Source: Schistocephalus solidus (Eukaryota > Platyhelminthes > Cestoda > Diphyllobothriidea > Diphyllobothriidae). From it: DNA of 64,000 nucleotides. The stretch covers positions 40,111-104,110 of the forward strand of contig WEDG01002071.1 of NCBI GenBank assembly GCA_017591395.1, given 5' to 3'. Below, in pieces: positions 46,401 to 58,195 of this stretch. The notes below the pieces were generated by a model. It saw nothing but the letters and a program-made list of their open reading frames with translations, did no database searches and was not told the DNA's origin. Within the stretch, counting starts at the first letter, position 1, and every line of letters starts with the position of its first letter. The position numbers and the translations under genes were made by a program.

Positions 46401-49400
46401 CCGTGAGGTGCCTGAGACGAAATGGCATTATTGTCTCGAAGTTAATATCCGGACGGCTACTCCACAAGCTCTCTGAATGCACCACTTCGTTTGGTGAGCT
46501 AGTACTGTTCAAACTAGCTTTGTCTTGAAAAACCACTAGATGTTGCTCCTTTATATGGCAAAATTACTACCTACTGGTGAATCACTGGGGGTGAAATATC
46601 CGTGCACTGCAATAAGCCCTAAAAAATGGAATAAAGTGTGATTTTAAAAAAGTTCTGCAGAAGGAATAAACCAGAAAGATGTGGCAAGTGGGGTAGAGGG
46701 ACAGTTAAAATGAGCAACTGCGTAGAAATTATAGTTTTGCACGATTAATTACTAACCTTTGCTGTGGATAGAGTAATGAACAGTTGCGTTAGTGTCTCGT
46801 GCAGCCGTCCAAATGACTGAGGACAAGAGTTCTGAAGCGGCCATAAACTGCGACTTTCGGCGTCACCCTTTTGTAGCGAATACTCCGCCTTGGCAGACTC
46901 AGTGGAAGGAGGGCATCGGAACGTAGTGGGTGACAAGACAGCTTTACGGAAGTCTGAACAGTGGTAGAGAAGCTGGAGAGCGGCATTCGCATAGCACGTA
47001 TTTCCCTTGTTGCGAAGCCCAGGGAACTTTGCAATGGTTTTTGTTGTGCTGGACTATGTCAAATTAATGGCTTAGAATGAGACAAAGGCTAGGAAGAAAA
47101 TATGATAGAAAATTGATCGAAATTGTCATCTCTGACTATATAAGTTGTTTGCGATAATATGGTTAGTGAGGGTAGTGATGGTGTAATTAAGTGCTCAGCG
47201 GCAGACAGTTCCTCTGTTGGCATGATAGTCGATAAAAATGCCGATCCGTAAGCGACTGTTCATTTCTTGCTGGCCTCAGAAGGCAAGCAGGAACAATTTA
47301 ACAGTGACAACATCTGGACACGGCTCCAACCGGCAGTCCAGAACAGATGAGGGCTTATCGATCGATCTCGAAGGGAACCACCGTTGTCCCAAGGGGACAA
47401 TTTGACCTGGAGTGAAAGGGTTTACAGTAAGGAAAGCTGTGCTGCATCCGGTTGGCTTTCCATACCTCTCGTGGATCAGTGGCAAGGCAAGGTCAAGACA
47501 ACTGCAGATGGAAGCAATCGTAGTGCCTGAGGGAGTAGCTAACATATTTTCGAGAATCATAATTCAACACCTCGAAGTTACGGAAGGCGAGAAAGGTCAT
47601 AAAGACCACAATAGGTAACCCCCTGTTCGAAGGAAGATCACATTACCCCTCCAGCTGACAGTATTCTGGGTCACAACAATTAGAACACTGTTACCACAGA
47701 AAAACGAGCTATAATGAGGAAAATAGGCGGCCAATTGGCCTGAGGAAAGTAAACTAGGGTTTTATATCGCTCTTTATGCCGTATATGACGACGTAGCTGT
47801 TGAAAGTCAGACTCAGATCGATTGCAGGATATGGATTGCAATCACTGACGTGGTGGAAAGCCTCAGCGGCATTAGATTTTCCGTGTGTCACATTACTACT
47901 TCCCCAGCTCGACTTTCAGATAAAGTGGAGGATGGATCCTAATCACTCCGATCGCAAACTAGTTCTTGAAATAGTAAGTTGTCCAACAGCAATTACAGGG
48001 AACTAGCAAGACGCTGCGACCAACCGGGCAAGTTATAAAACCTACGGTTATCTTAATATCACATTTTACCATATGGACTCTTGTTATATCCAACTCTTGA
48101 GGGAAATGGGAGGTGAAGGGCAGGAAAGTTTTTGACTCGGTCCATTCCAAGAGCAATTTCAGAAAACAGATCATCCAGAACAAGTCTAAAACCATAGTCA
48201 TCGCTTTGAATCTTGTACTAGTATGTGAAAGACGATGCCGCGTAGGCAGACACTGCAAACCGCTGCTCCACCTGTACACGAAAAATGTAGGCCAACCCAA
48301 CTCAAAAGGTCGCGGGTTCGAACCTCGGTTGGTGCACCACCTGAATTGGGTATGGTTGGCTGAGAACTGTTAATAAGCCAGAAATGTCCATCTCAGTCTC
48401 CCTTGTTTTTGTCGGTAATGTTCGACAACTGAAATCCTCTGTTATCCAGTAAATTGTCCGTCGGTGAATGCGCGCAACTATGTTAGAGCGCTCTTCCAAA
48501 AGTAAAAACGCACTGCATGAACTCAGTTGGACAAATTTAGGAGCTCCAGCGTACAGGGACTGAATATCAAGAGCCAGCTAGCCAGAATGTTTTATCAACC
48601 GCCCTCTTATACATCCACGAGAACCAACAAGAGAGGCAGTGAAGCTTTTCGATATTTTATTGTGTGTAGTGAAAGTATCCGAGGTGACAGGACGTACTGT
48701 CGCAGTTTGGGTGGATAGCGCCCATCCAGCAGCTACCTTCCGCACAGTGCATGCAGAGAAAGGATGGAAGCCCATGAAAAATATAACGTAGTTTAAAAAA
48801 TTATATACAACGAGTACTCCTATCATTATGCTGGCCAAACCACACGAAGACTCGGCTAACGAGCATGCGAGCACAAATGAGCAGTCAGGAGAGGTGACCC
48901 ACCGTCCCAAGTTGTCCCACACATTCTAGAGAAGGACCAAGAATCCAAATTATCGGACGGAAAGATAATGGCGCACGTCGGTAATAAAACGGATTGAAAG
49001 GTTTTTAAGATCTATGTGTCTGACAGAAACTCTACATAATTTTCCCTCCGGTAACGTGTTACGGTCGCATGATAAGATGGTGCGGCTAAAATTCCAGTTA
49101 AGGTCACACACGGCCGTTGCACAGCGAAATCCCGGCCATCAGACATCGGAGACTTCAGCACTAGCCGAGGACGCATGTCCTCGCTCGTTTCTCTTCGCGT
49201 TATCAGACTGCGACAATTATTCCCGTGTTATTGTTGTTTCATACCCTATAAAGGCGAACTTTTGTTAAGATCCGAAAAATTCCAACGAATAGAACGACCG
49301 TTACCGTAATCAAACGATTTTCTTTGCAATATCAATGGTGTTCTTCTCCTGAAGACTGACACAATGCGAGTACACTTTGATGCACCCTCTTATCGCAAGA

Positions 49401-51911
49401 ATACAGAGATATACCTAGGTTCAGTTCACCAGAAAAAAAGAGCGCGAATACACAATCTTGAAAAATAACTGGTGTAATATAGTAAAAATGGAGGTCAGGT
49501 GCACTATGGAGTACACCATATACTAGTATACAAGTAAGTACGAGAATTTAAAGGCAGATTTAGATACCAAGTAGTCCCGAATAAAGAACTATCAAATACA
49601 CTAGGTAGGTCTTTTCTGGGCAAGGCACGACCAAAAGCTAAATCGCATAAACGAGAAAAGTACATACGCATCGAGGATAGTGGCATTAGAAACAACAGAG
49701 TTAAACGATATGATCTATGGTGCTGCCATAGAAGTGTTCAAGCCGGCACAGCATCCAATTTGGAGGCCTTTTCATAAAACGTTATACGGAAGTGTTGAAT
49801 CTATCAAATTATAACCAGGTTAAGTCAACGTAGCAGAATGGCTACAGATGCAACAGCAGGACTACATTTTGCCGACGCAGGTGGCAGTTACAAAAATTAT
49901 GCAAAAATGCAAAATACTAGTTTACCGACTGATGGAAAGAAAGCCTTATGGAATTTCAGTCTTTATGTCATGAGCAACACGAATTTTCTGGCATAATAGT
50001 AGGCTTAATGTTCAGCTTTTGATCGTTTTCGATCAACAGTCAAGTATATTCAAGGCACAGGTCGAAAATACCCGACCTTCGGGCACGAATCAATTTCTTG
50101 GGTCGAAAGTAAAACTAGGACTGTGAGATGAGCATATGTTGTAGGGACTGAGTGAGAATATCGACAGACTCGATGGTAACCAAACGGTTCTGGATGGGTG
50201 ACAGTGATCATGAGAGTAAATTAAAGCAGAGTCCTAATGGAAGATCCCTTTGCGGATTATTTATGGCAGTAGGCTTAGTCAACAATTTGCCGCAAACGAT
50301 AAAAATAAAAAAAATGCAAGATAAAATATGCACCATTAAAATGTGGGACTTACGCCAAAAGTAAGTTGAAGCAGGGGTTCCTTCGTTTGGTCTCCATCTT
50401 GTGAGGTCTCCTCGGACCAAGATTTTCGGAGAATAAGACCAGCACCGGCACCAGCCGCGACAAGATTTTCTAACTTATAGGCCTTCAAGCAGTCACTGAC
50501 AGTACACGTTTTGGGCGGGGGGAATTTCCGGACAATAAGATCGAAACAGTTTCAATAATTTTGAATTTTTAGCCAACCCGTCAAGCTTCCTACGATTATA
50601 AGCGTTTGTACTTATCAGGACGCCCATTTTGCTTAAGTGTGCTATCGTGCATTCTAGCTGTTCGGGAAGAAAAGAGTCTCTCATTGATAGGATGTTAGTC
50701 AAAAAGGAAGTTAAAATTTGGCAATGGGAATAAGCTTCTTCCTCGTGTCCCAAAACAGTTGATACAAGTAGGATTAGGGACATAATAATAATGACCGGTA
50801 ACGACGGAAAACCTACGGACTGAAATATTTCCAAACTTTTGAGCAAAATAGGCAGGAGAAGTTCGTTGAAAATATTCGGATTGTTACAAAGAACAGCTGA
50901 GTTTAGACGTCCGAATTCTGACAAAATTCCGATAACCCATACATCGGCGCATATAAAATGCCTCGTGTCGGATTGCAACCACTGGGACCATGTAAGTAAC
51001 CGCAAAATTGTGGTTTTCAGTTGCTCTACGTCACAAAGTCTACCTGCGATAGCCTCAATACAGAGTTGAATAACATATTCGTAAGCATCTTGTTCGTCTA
51101 TACACATGATCTCCAACTCAGCTATGAGAGATGCTAATGGTAGATAAGTGATCTGAGATGTGCGTGTCACGATGTCCTTGAAGCACTCGACAAATTCTTG
51201 AAAGTTCTCGTTATTATACAAGGACTGGAGTGAATAGATAGGTCCCATCCGCAAGAGCAACAGCCGAGATAGTTTGTTGCAGATACTTGACAACAATAAG
51301 GGATTGAGTTTAGCTTCCGTGTAGAGGCAGTCACATGTAGCCAAGAAGTTGATCATTGTTGGGAGTTCGTCTACGGAGAACACAGGGCTTTCAGAGAGAA
51401 GAGCGTCGGAGTTTTCCAAATAGAGCTTCATTGACTGATCTAACAACTGCATCCGAGCAGTAGAAAGAGGAACACTTGAGGAAGCAACTTTATGTAGAAC
51501 ATACGGAAAGTTGTGCAAGGCAATGTGATCGGTCAAACACTTCTGTAATTCGTTCCATAAGTCCCTTGAGGAGGGGACAAAAAAATCCACGATAAGATCC
51601 ACCGGCAACCCCGGTATGTGCGTGCACAGGAAGTTAACCACCTCGGGGGACACTGCGAAATGGTCGGCGAAAAATCGTCTGTCGATTAATCCATTTTCAA
51701 TTATTGATCTTATAAGTGAACATAGGGCCCCAAATACTCCAGAATCATCCTGGGATTCTTGTAAGTTCATAACGGAAGCATGCAACACACCACAGACTTC
51801 CAAGGGTTTGTGTGTCGATGTCAGCAGCGATAATCTTACTTTGTTTAATAAGACGATTTTTACGGAGCTATCGCCGGCAGCTGGAATAAGACTTGCCACG
51901 ATTCGGTCCAT
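42807..51911 (-). CDS. USP38: Ubiquitin carboxyl-terminal hydrolase, USP35/USP38 type
   Basis: A cysteine protease of family C19 that removes ubiquitin from substrates. Proposed exons on the minus strand: 51911-50508, 47026-46757, 45096-44575 and 43430-42807, all phase 0, giving about 939 residues against about 1040 for human USP38. Residues 1-468 are an alpha-helical region like the N-terminus of USP35/38 (LLTWSQWLQ..ADVWVIGIL). The Cys box GLRNKGNTCYANAALQ places the nucleophile at about C479. QQDSAEYLNYLLDCLHEEE follows in exon 3. The zinc finger is split between CSQC (about 700-703) and CEAC (about 765-768). GHYTC (His about 896) and WVSFDD (about 907-912) complete the triad, and the protein ends TPYLLLYSKV. 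Exons 2 to 4 join by good sites. The exon 1-2 junction is uncertain: donor GTGTAC is weak and a small extra exon is possible. The product may be cytosolic or nuclear. Confidence 0.88.
43637..43677. repeat. Fold-back, right-arm copy
   Basis: ATAACATGCC and GGCATGTTAT flank a short loop, mirroring 28711-28751. Confidence 0.5.
43674..43783 (+). repeat. Degenerate telomere-like tract, right arm
   Basis: Words such as TTAGGTTTATGGTTAAG, GGGGTTAGGTAAAGAG and TTAGGGTTGGGGTTAG, including one intact TTAGGG. It mirrors 28605-28706. Confidence 0.6.
43841..43962 (+). mobile_element. 122-bp insertion present in only one arm
   Basis: The left arm reads, in mirror orientation, TTTAAACAAT directly followed by AACCTTTG. 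Here the same two words are separated by 122 bp running from GTTCCACTAT to ACTGATACTG. The inserted sequence recurs at 3094-3210. No clear target-site duplication, terminal inverted repeat or pol III box is visible, so the mechanism is open. The alternative, precise loss from the left arm, cannot be excluded. Confidence 0.8.
44575..45096 (-). CDS. USP38: USP gene exon 3, QQD box and first zinc-finger half
   Basis: 174 codons, phase 0 at both ends. The acceptor is TTTACTGCAG and the donor is ACG-GTCAGT. It starts LQTAYDPSAVLTLSKPSHF, continues through QQDSAEYLNYLLDCLHEEE and a Ser-rich acidic stretch (about residues 618-660), and ends after FGGTLSRRTICSQC and DFICLFLPIETSL. The duplication breakpoint falls within this exon at 44923. 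Confidence 0.88.
45660..45812 (-). mobile_element. tRNA-derived SINE copy
   Basis: Minus strand: A box TGGCTCAAGGATA, B box GGTTCGAACCC, then GGGTTTGGTAAGACTGACTGG and a GAAGCCCGAAATGGCCGTCG tail. It is one of the best preserved heads in the window and lies in intron 2 in the same orientation as the USP gene. Confidence 0.75.
45926..45980 (+). ncRNA. Strong hairpin, pre-miRNA-like or fold-back remnant
   Basis: GACTAGTAGTATATACAGAGGA (arm 45926-45947, shown in full here in two words: GACTAGTAGTAT and ATACAGAGGA) pairs with 45959-45980. As plus-strand RNA all 22 positions pair, two of them as G-U wobbles, with an 11-nt loop. As minus-strand RNA those two would be A-C mismatches. It lies in USP intron 2 on the opposite strand. 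It could equally be a non-transcribed palindrome. Confidence 0.35.
46757..47026 (-). CDS. USP38: USP gene exon 2, catalytic Cys box
   Basis: Ninety codons from FPGLRNKGNTCYANAALQLL to LFITLSTAK, then donor GTTAGT. It carries the active-site Cys and the segment that precedes the QQD box. The acceptor is set at GCAAAG (47027-47028); an alternative at GTCCAG (47049-47050) would add about seven residues with a one-nucleotide overhang. It lies outside the duplicated segment, so the left copy has no catalytic Cys. Confidence 0.8.
47027..50507 (-). other. USP gene intron 1
   Basis: About 3.5 kb, containing one SINE copy (48305-48425) and no other recognised element. The frame 47560-47276 (minus) begins MILENMLATPSGTTIAS and is compositionally coding-like, but lacks convincing splice sites that would keep the USP frame, so it is left out of the model. 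Confidence 0.6.
48305..48425 (+). mobile_element. tRNA-derived SINE copy, 5'-truncated head
   Basis: GGTCGCGGGTTCGAACCTCG (canonical B box) is followed by GGTGCACCACCTGAATTGGG and AATAAGCCAGAAATGTCC, the same order as in the 13.7-kb array. The A box is missing. It sits antisense in USP intron 1. Confidence 0.75.
50508..51911 (-). CDS. USP38: USP gene exon 1, N-terminal helical region
   Basis: An unbroken frame of 472 codons from ATG 51911 to a stop at 50493, the longest in the window. The donor is taken at AAC-GTGTAC (50508, phase 0); a better-looking donor GTCAGT at 50500 would leave phase 1 and need another exon or acceptor. The Leu-rich helical repeats have the look of HEAT/ARM-like packing. 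An AG preceded by a weak tract (CCTTAG) lies about 15 nt before the ATG and could be a UTR or trans-splice acceptor. Confidence 0.85.
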
Positions 51912-52134
51912 CTTCCAACAGCAAATCTAAGGCTATTTCTGGTCTGCTAATGGATGTAAACTTCTTGTCGCTTTGGAGCAAATTTTTAGTCGTAGTCGCT
52001 CTCAGCGCATCTAGCAGACTATAACGGCGGCAAGCGATATTATTCTTCCCGTGAAGATATCAGCCTAGTAAAATTCAATCGATGATTGCGCCACTTCCTG
52101 TTACAGGAAGGTACGCCGACAACGACGAGAAACA

Positions 52135-52285
52135 GTAGGATGGTCACTTATAGTTTATTACAGTTGTCAGTCAGCCATACCCAACGCTAAGTTTGTATTA
52201 ACTGAGTTTCAATATCGAAACCAATGGTCAATGAGTGTTTAAAAGTCCAACGTACTACCACTGAGACACAGGCCCACTGTCATGT
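52135..52285 (-). mobile_element. tRNA-derived SINE copy
   Basis: Minus strand: A-box-like TGTCTCAGTGGTA, B-box-like GGTTTCGATATTG, then GTTGGGTATGGCTGACTGAC and a degenerate tail. It lies just upstream of the USP gene start. Confidence 0.6.
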
Positions 52286-53674
52286 TTGTTGTGACCGGTA
52301 AATGTCCAGTCATCATAATTATCTGTTCCTTTAATTGTTTCTTGCTTAATACTTAGGCGTCTATGCGTTCATCCAGCGCCTTTACCCCCGTATTTTCTTG
52401 CTTTTTATGATTTTTCAGTTATGTCTTAGTAAAATGCTAATGTTAAACCCTCTATTTAATTATTGTCCACCTGGACCAGAACAACCAAATCAATTCATCT
52501 GAAAAATGGCAGATACTCCATTACGTGTCTACGGGGGCAGATAATATTAGGACTAAGGTTTTGTAACTCACCCAGTTACTAACAATGCCATCAGTGTAAT
52601 CCGGGAAAATTCTATTTCTTCACTCCATAATCATCTGAAAAAAGATATTTTAATTTCAGGAAGGTCCCCTCATAGTGCCATTCTGGGGATGACTTTATTC
52701 CTCATTCCGCCCCCTACTCAAATACCACCCTACTAGATCTCTTGGATAACTCCCAAGTCACTGATAAGCGTACAATCATATTTTTACTCATTTATTTAAT
52801 ATACTGCCATTTTAAGATTTTCACAGTCAGTAGTCCATTTTATCATTCTGCTCTAGAGTGATCGTTGCACCTGTCCATCGAGGAATCGTCGACGACGGAT
52901 CGCCTTTTCGCAGAGTGTCGTTGGAATCTGGGTCAGCCGTCCTGCTACCGCGAAGCTTTCAGCCACTCTTGAGACATTTCAATGCAGACTTTAGTACCCA
53001 TTTGCTGAGAAACTACTGTACGTATAATCAAGATTTTACCGAAGGCTCCAGTTTGCAACTGGCTCACACGTGCCACTAACTGTTAACTTTACTGATGTAA
53101 AAATTGCTGCCATTGCGTGTTTGGATATAAATAGAGGGTCTCAGTGAGGAGAGCCTTTTCCCGAAATAATGTAACGCAAGGGGACTATTTTAAATCTTTT
53201 TCAAACAACGAGACGAAAATTATAAGATACTTGAATTCTCCATGGGTTAACCGGGCAATTTCATTGAAAGTTTGCAACGGTTTTTGTGAAAGTCAGCATG
53301 AAGCATGCATCGATTTACTGTTATCGCCAAGTTACAATGAAGCAGCCATTTTTCTGTGTATTCTGTACTGATAAAAACTTATCAGACTGTTATGTTTCGT
53401 GGTATAGTTGTCATAATTCGCGGACTTCCCCTCAGCACCACAAATGCAAGACGTGGAATATGGTGTTTGAACGGTGCAATTGTACTTCAAAATGAGTCTT
53501 TTCGTGCTACCCTACCGTGCTGAAAATTATTTCTCGATAAGTCAACTTTAACTTATTCCTTTACTAGGGGTCAGGGTTTGTGCTTATCCACCGGGACAGT
53601 CACCTTAACAAGACTATTAATTAATGTAACTTAATCCGCGAGAACCTGACGTTCGGATACCAATGATAATACCG
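52286..53674. other. Non-coding, no gene recognised
   Basis: AT-rich. Frames at 52858-53079, 53144-53371 and 53286-53495 overlap one another and show no known domain; the last has a Cys/His-rich C-terminus of uncertain meaning. Confidence 0.4.
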
Positions 53675-53900
53675 CTATCTTTATGGATGATATTAAGCTA
53701 TGTAACGTCATCCAAAGTGCAGCTAACTAATACAACTTCAACAGTGGTCGAAGGACTGGCTTTTGAAAATATTACTATTCTGCTCGTGGGGCCACATGGT
53801 TAACTGCTTGAATGGTATACCACTGCAAGAAGTGGGCACTCCGAAGCACTTGGAAATGTAAATCCCCACCTCGCCAAATCCCACGCTGCATTGCTCGACG
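53675..53900 (+). pseudogene. Degenerate LINE RT fragment
   Basis: IFMDDIKLCNVIQSAAN matches the FADDxKxWxVIQ block of LINE reverse transcriptases, with Met replacing Ala. After a frameshift, LNGIPLQEVGTPKHLGM matches the LNG..L..V...KDLGV block that follows. Stops interrupt it. Confidence 0.55.
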
Positions 53901-54419
53901 ATAGCCAAGTCTGTGATGTCAGTTCTGTACCTTTTCCGGTGGCTTTTTTCTGCCTTTGATGAAGAGTGCTTTGCTAGAGTCTTGCGACCCCTTATACCGC
54001 CGCAATTAAAGTTCGATATCCACGCTTGGAGGCACTAGAACGCGAATGACCTCAGTATCCTCGAAAAGGGCTAAGGGTGTGCAACAAATTTTCTGAATGC
54101 GCGGGGCTTATTACCCTATGAAACATGATTGCCTTACCTCGATCTCTTTTATTTGCACTATAGGTAGCTACGAGGTTCAGTTCAGTTCAGTGTATTTGAG
54201 GAAAATAGGCTTACGCCTTTACAATCCCTATTTGTTACATAAAAGTAACAAGAATAAAAAGCAAATTAAAGAAGTAACAGTCAAGTGAATGCAGGCAGAT
54301 AAACGTGGTACACTGATCTGATACAAAGTTCGTATCATGCGCTATGAGGACTGCTTTAGAGTTTAGAATTTATATTTGGTTATCGCCGAGAAGACACTGT
54401 AGAAAGAAGCATTAGCACC
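53901..54419. other. Non-coding, no gene recognised
   Basis: Only a 63-codon frame at 54097-54288 without domain support. Confidence 0.4.
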
Positions 54420-54830
54420 AAAATACAATTCTCACAAGCATGCAGATAAACTGTACAAAAATTTAATAATGTAGGCAGAACTTGTCATGTTAGGGCAATA
54501 GAAAGCGATGTTTTGAAATTAATTGTGAACTAGAAAATAGGCAGTGAAAAAAATCCTCACCTTAAAAATTGAGGCAGAGTTCAATAGGCCTTTATTTTCA
54601 TATTGAGGGAAGGAAAAAAAAAACTGCAAAGGAAAACGTTAAGGGGTTACAGAAGGCTAATACTGCAGTGGCATTTCAGAATGAAATAATGAAACATCGA
54701 TCTGGTTCGTTCTTGATCACTAAGGCGCATGAAACAAAATCTCGCGAAAATCAATCAGTGAACTTGAAGCCTCAGCATCTTAGGATCCAGAGTTTAATTC
54801 TGATGATGATAAGAATCCAACGCAATTAGA
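54420..54830 (-). mobile_element. Inverted 3' end of the LINE family found at 55-64 kb
   Basis: Its reverse complement matches about 61190-61620, the 3' end of copy C. Shared blocks include TTAATTTCAAAACATCG, GAGGCAGAGTTCAATAGGCC (in this orientation) and GATCCTAAGATGCTGAGG (in the other). The 3' ends of the two copies face opposite ways. The frame 54569-54829 lies inside this sequence and is not a gene. Confidence 0.75.
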
Positions 54831-55204
54831 GCAGTTAAAACTGTGTACGTCCTAATAACCTCATCGTTAGAATGACTGGTGGTATAAGGAGACGTCATTG
54901 TTACTGGGGACCTGGGGGTAAAGAAAAATAGTTTTAAGAAGGTCATTTAAATTCCCGATGGTCATTTCTCCGAGTAATGGAGAACCTGGAGATTTCTCCC
55001 AATTACTAACAACCACGAACTTGAGCGTTCATCCATGCAAACTATGTTTGACTGGGGCTAGGGTGGATGCACGAAAGTTCTTCTTCTACAACTATGCGGA
55101 CGAAGCTTGGAAGGTTCTGCCACTGGATGTCGTTAGATCTGCTTCGATTCAGGTCTGCCAAAAAACTGGATGGATAGGTTTGGTTCAAGGTCAAGGGTGC
55201 ATGG
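54831..55204. other. Non-coding, flank of LINE copy A
   Basis: A 108-codon frame, 54958-55284, runs into the 5' region of copy A. The part before 55205 (for example FFFYNYADEAWKVLP) is not recognised. Confidence 0.35.
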
Positions 55205-56980
55205 ACCAATTTTCAAAGATAAGTGAAGCGTTGATTTTTACCATATTTCGTGGTCGTATCAGTAAACTTTCTATTAATTGTTAGTTTAAAAAGTTCTTTT
55301 TACTGCCCCGTATTTCTTGTGCCGGCCCAAATAATCGATTGGGTAAATTAGTTGCACTTTGCGCAAGTGCAGTTTGAATCTGTCCCCAGCTTGTCGATTT
55401 CTATGAAGTATAAAATAAGCTGCAAATTTACCCTTTTTAAGTGTACTGTGGTAAATTATTAACTCATTTTTTCTATCAAGTAAACCAAAATTCCGTCTAG
55501 GAGTTAACGATGTCCCGCAAGCGACTCGCAAAAAGACGCAAGGTTGCAGCTTCTTCTCCATCCTTAAGTAATAGAGCAGTGGGAGGAGACATATCTGGCG
55601 TATGCGAGACTTCGCAGCACTTTCCAGCTAGTATTAACTCTCAACTCCCTTTAGTGCTTCTTGAACCGCTTGATTATTTGGTTGCTCAAGCATAAACTTC
55701 GTCCAGCAATAATCGATGTTCGTCTGACGAAATAATAGATTTCCTTCTGCAGGGAACTGTGATCAGTACTTCGAAATATTCCAAATCACATATCTGCTAT
55801 CGACGGTGCACGTTTGTTTCTGAAATGCTGTGGCTGGGATTCAGAGTCGTGCACGCTAAGCAACTGCGCTCACTTAGTCGTAATGCCCCATTTTTGTCAC
55901 TCTCTTTTCCTTGATAGAAGTCGACTTCATCCTGTCAAGGAAGGAGATTAGTAGAGAATTTTGTAGAAAATGGCATTCCTCTGTTTCTCCTGACCTCACC
56001 CCAATGCATAGAAAACTGAAACGGATTATTCAAGTTGCAATGTTGAAAAATTCGCGTCAAATATCATCTACGGCCTCACCGTCTGGATCCTCAGTTAACT
56101 CAGTATGGAAACCGACGTTGATTGACCTTGTGGGATCTCAAAACAACAGTATTACTCTTATTCGTTCTCAAGATAACCGTACTTTTCCTATTCTCACACC
56201 GATGCCAAGTTTACCAGTTACTCTTGGTAAACCAACGCAGATTGTTAGCTCAAAGACAAGCCCGACTACAATCGCGACCACTCAAAACCCGCAAAAATTT
56301 AGCCTCTCCAAGAAATATATTCCTTTGTGATCGCCTTTTACTCCCTAAAGCACCCCCATCACAACTACATCGAAGTTCCAGCTACCACCCAGACCTTATA
56401 ATGAGACCGCTTAACTAAACATTCCAGCATCCTGGACCAAGAATGGCACGTATGTTCCATTCGCACAGTGCACCCCCCCACCCGCAGCCAATTTTCTCCA
56501 CGATCGCTTCATCAGTTTTTGCCCAATACGAAGGGTCTTGCTGGACTACTAGACTCACCTGACCGTCTGTTACTTTAATAGGAATACTTTGCAGTATCCT
56601 GCCCAGGGGTTCCCCGGAAAAGCCCCAATAGCTAGCGGTAGTGCTCAGTTCCCCTGTCTGTCATTTCCACCTCCATAGTGAACCCCCATTTACCCAGATC
56701 AGGCGCGTGCTATCCCACAGCCTTTTTTTCTAGAACTGGATGGGAGCACCTGCTCCAAATTTTCAGTGCCCCGTCAACCACTGGATGACTTAGCCACTCT
56801 CCTTCAAAAACAACCAACTTGCCAACTTAAACTGTTCGTTCTTCATGTTGGATACTTGCTAAATAAAATGCCCCTGCTTCAGAATCTGGTCTTCTTCCAC
56901 TGTACAGTCATAGTAACTGAAGCATGGGCATTACATTCCCTAACCGTCTCCGATCTCAATTTTATAGCCTTTAATTGCAC
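55205..56980 (+). mobile_element. Non-LTR retrotransposon copy A (5' UTR, ORF1, endonuclease start)
   Basis: A 5' UTR of about 300 bp (AAAGATAAGTG through CCAAAATTCCGTCTAGGAGT) leads to ORF1 at 55510, beginning MSRKRLAKRRKVAASSPSLS, a basic start. A stop occurs at 55695 and ORF1 continues in broken frames to about 56330 (SLPVTLGKPTQIVSSKTSPT). The endonuclease start (LFVLHVGYLLNKMPLLQN, then VIVTEAWALHSLT) begins near 56840. At about 56980 the sequence passes directly into copy B. The rest of ORF2 is absent. Confidence 0.8.
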
Positions 56981-58195
56981 TCACAAGCGACTCGCAAAAA
57001 GACGCAAGGTTAAAGCTTCCCCTCCACCCTTGAGCAATAGAGTAATGATAGGAGATATATCTGGCGTATGTGAGACTTCGCAGATCTCTGTAGATATTAT
57101 TTACTCTAAATTCCCTTTGGTAAATATTGAACCCCTTGATCCTCTGATTGCTCAAGTGTACACCTCATCCTGAAATAATCGGTCATCCTCTGACGAAATA
57201 GTAGATATTTGCTTCAAGGAACTATGACCAATACCTCTGACACAGTTATCCAGCAGGCTTTTAAAGTCATTGGAGTAATCAGTTCAGGAACCGAAAAACG
57301 GATAAAACGCAAGCATAATTTTATGCTGTGTAATATTCCAAATTACATATCTGTTTTCGACGGGGCGCGTTTGTTTCTGCAAAGCTGTTGCTTGGGATTC
57401 AGAGTCACCCACGCTAAGTGACTGCGTTCACTCAGCCATAGACAGTGCTTAGACAGTGCCTTGCCAGTGCTAACCAAATATAACTTCTAAAAATTTTAAA
57501 TAATTTCACCATATTAGATGCTCTCTTTTTCTTGATAGAAGTCGACTTCATCCTGTTAAGAAAGGAGATAAGTAAAGAATTTTGTCGAAAATGGCATTAC
57601 TCAGTTTACTTGACCTCACCCCAAATCAGAGAAAAATGAAAGAGTTTAAATTGTAGACAAGAAACAGAGAAATGACTACCTTTGTTGCCATGTTGAACAC
57701 CGCCTCCAATGTCATCTATGGCATCACCGTATGAATCCCCAGCTAACTCTGCACGGAAACTGACCTTGATTGATATCTTAAGATCCCAAGACAACAATAT
57801 TTCTCCTTTTTGTTCTCAAGACAGCAGAATTTCTCCTATTACCACATCCATACCAAGTTTACCAGTTACTCCTGCTAAACCAACGCAGATTTTTAGTTCA
57901 AAGACAAGTCAGGCTAAAGTCTCGACCACTCGAAAACCGCAAAAATTTAGCTTCTCCACGAAAAGTACTCCGTTACGATCGCTTATTCTCCCGATAACAT
58001 CCCCTTTCCAACTAAATCGAATTTCCAGCTACCACCCAGACCTCATACTGAGGCTGATAAACCAAATATACAAGCATTCTCGCCCAAAAATAGTGCTTCT
58101 ATGCCACCCGCAGCAGTGCATCCCCCAACCGCAGCCAATTTTCTCCACGGTTGTTCCCCAGTTATCTCCTAATACGAGGGTCACTCAAAGGCTCA
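56981..58195 (+). mobile_element. Non-LTR retrotransposon copy B (ORF1 only)
   Basis: Begins within ORF1 codons (KRLAKRRKVKASPPPLSNRV) without its 5' UTR. Frames 57209-57421 (GARLFLQSCCLGFRVTHAK) and 57709-58195 (SLPVTPAKPTQIFSSKTSQA) follow the order of copy A. It ends where the 5' UTR of copy C starts at about 58196. No ORF2. Confidence 0.75.

Larger units (their letters stand above)
45097..46756 (-). other. USP gene intron 2
   Basis: 1660 nt with a SINE copy and a strong hairpin, listed separately. The minus-strand frame 46536-46303 within it has no recognisable domain. Confidence 0.7.

Noticed and set aside
47276..47560. Extra USP exon on the minus strand (MILENMLATPSGTTIAS)
   Set aside because: It lies in the right interval and strand but has no acceptor and donor pair that keeps the USP frame, and the sequence has no counterpart in USP35/38.
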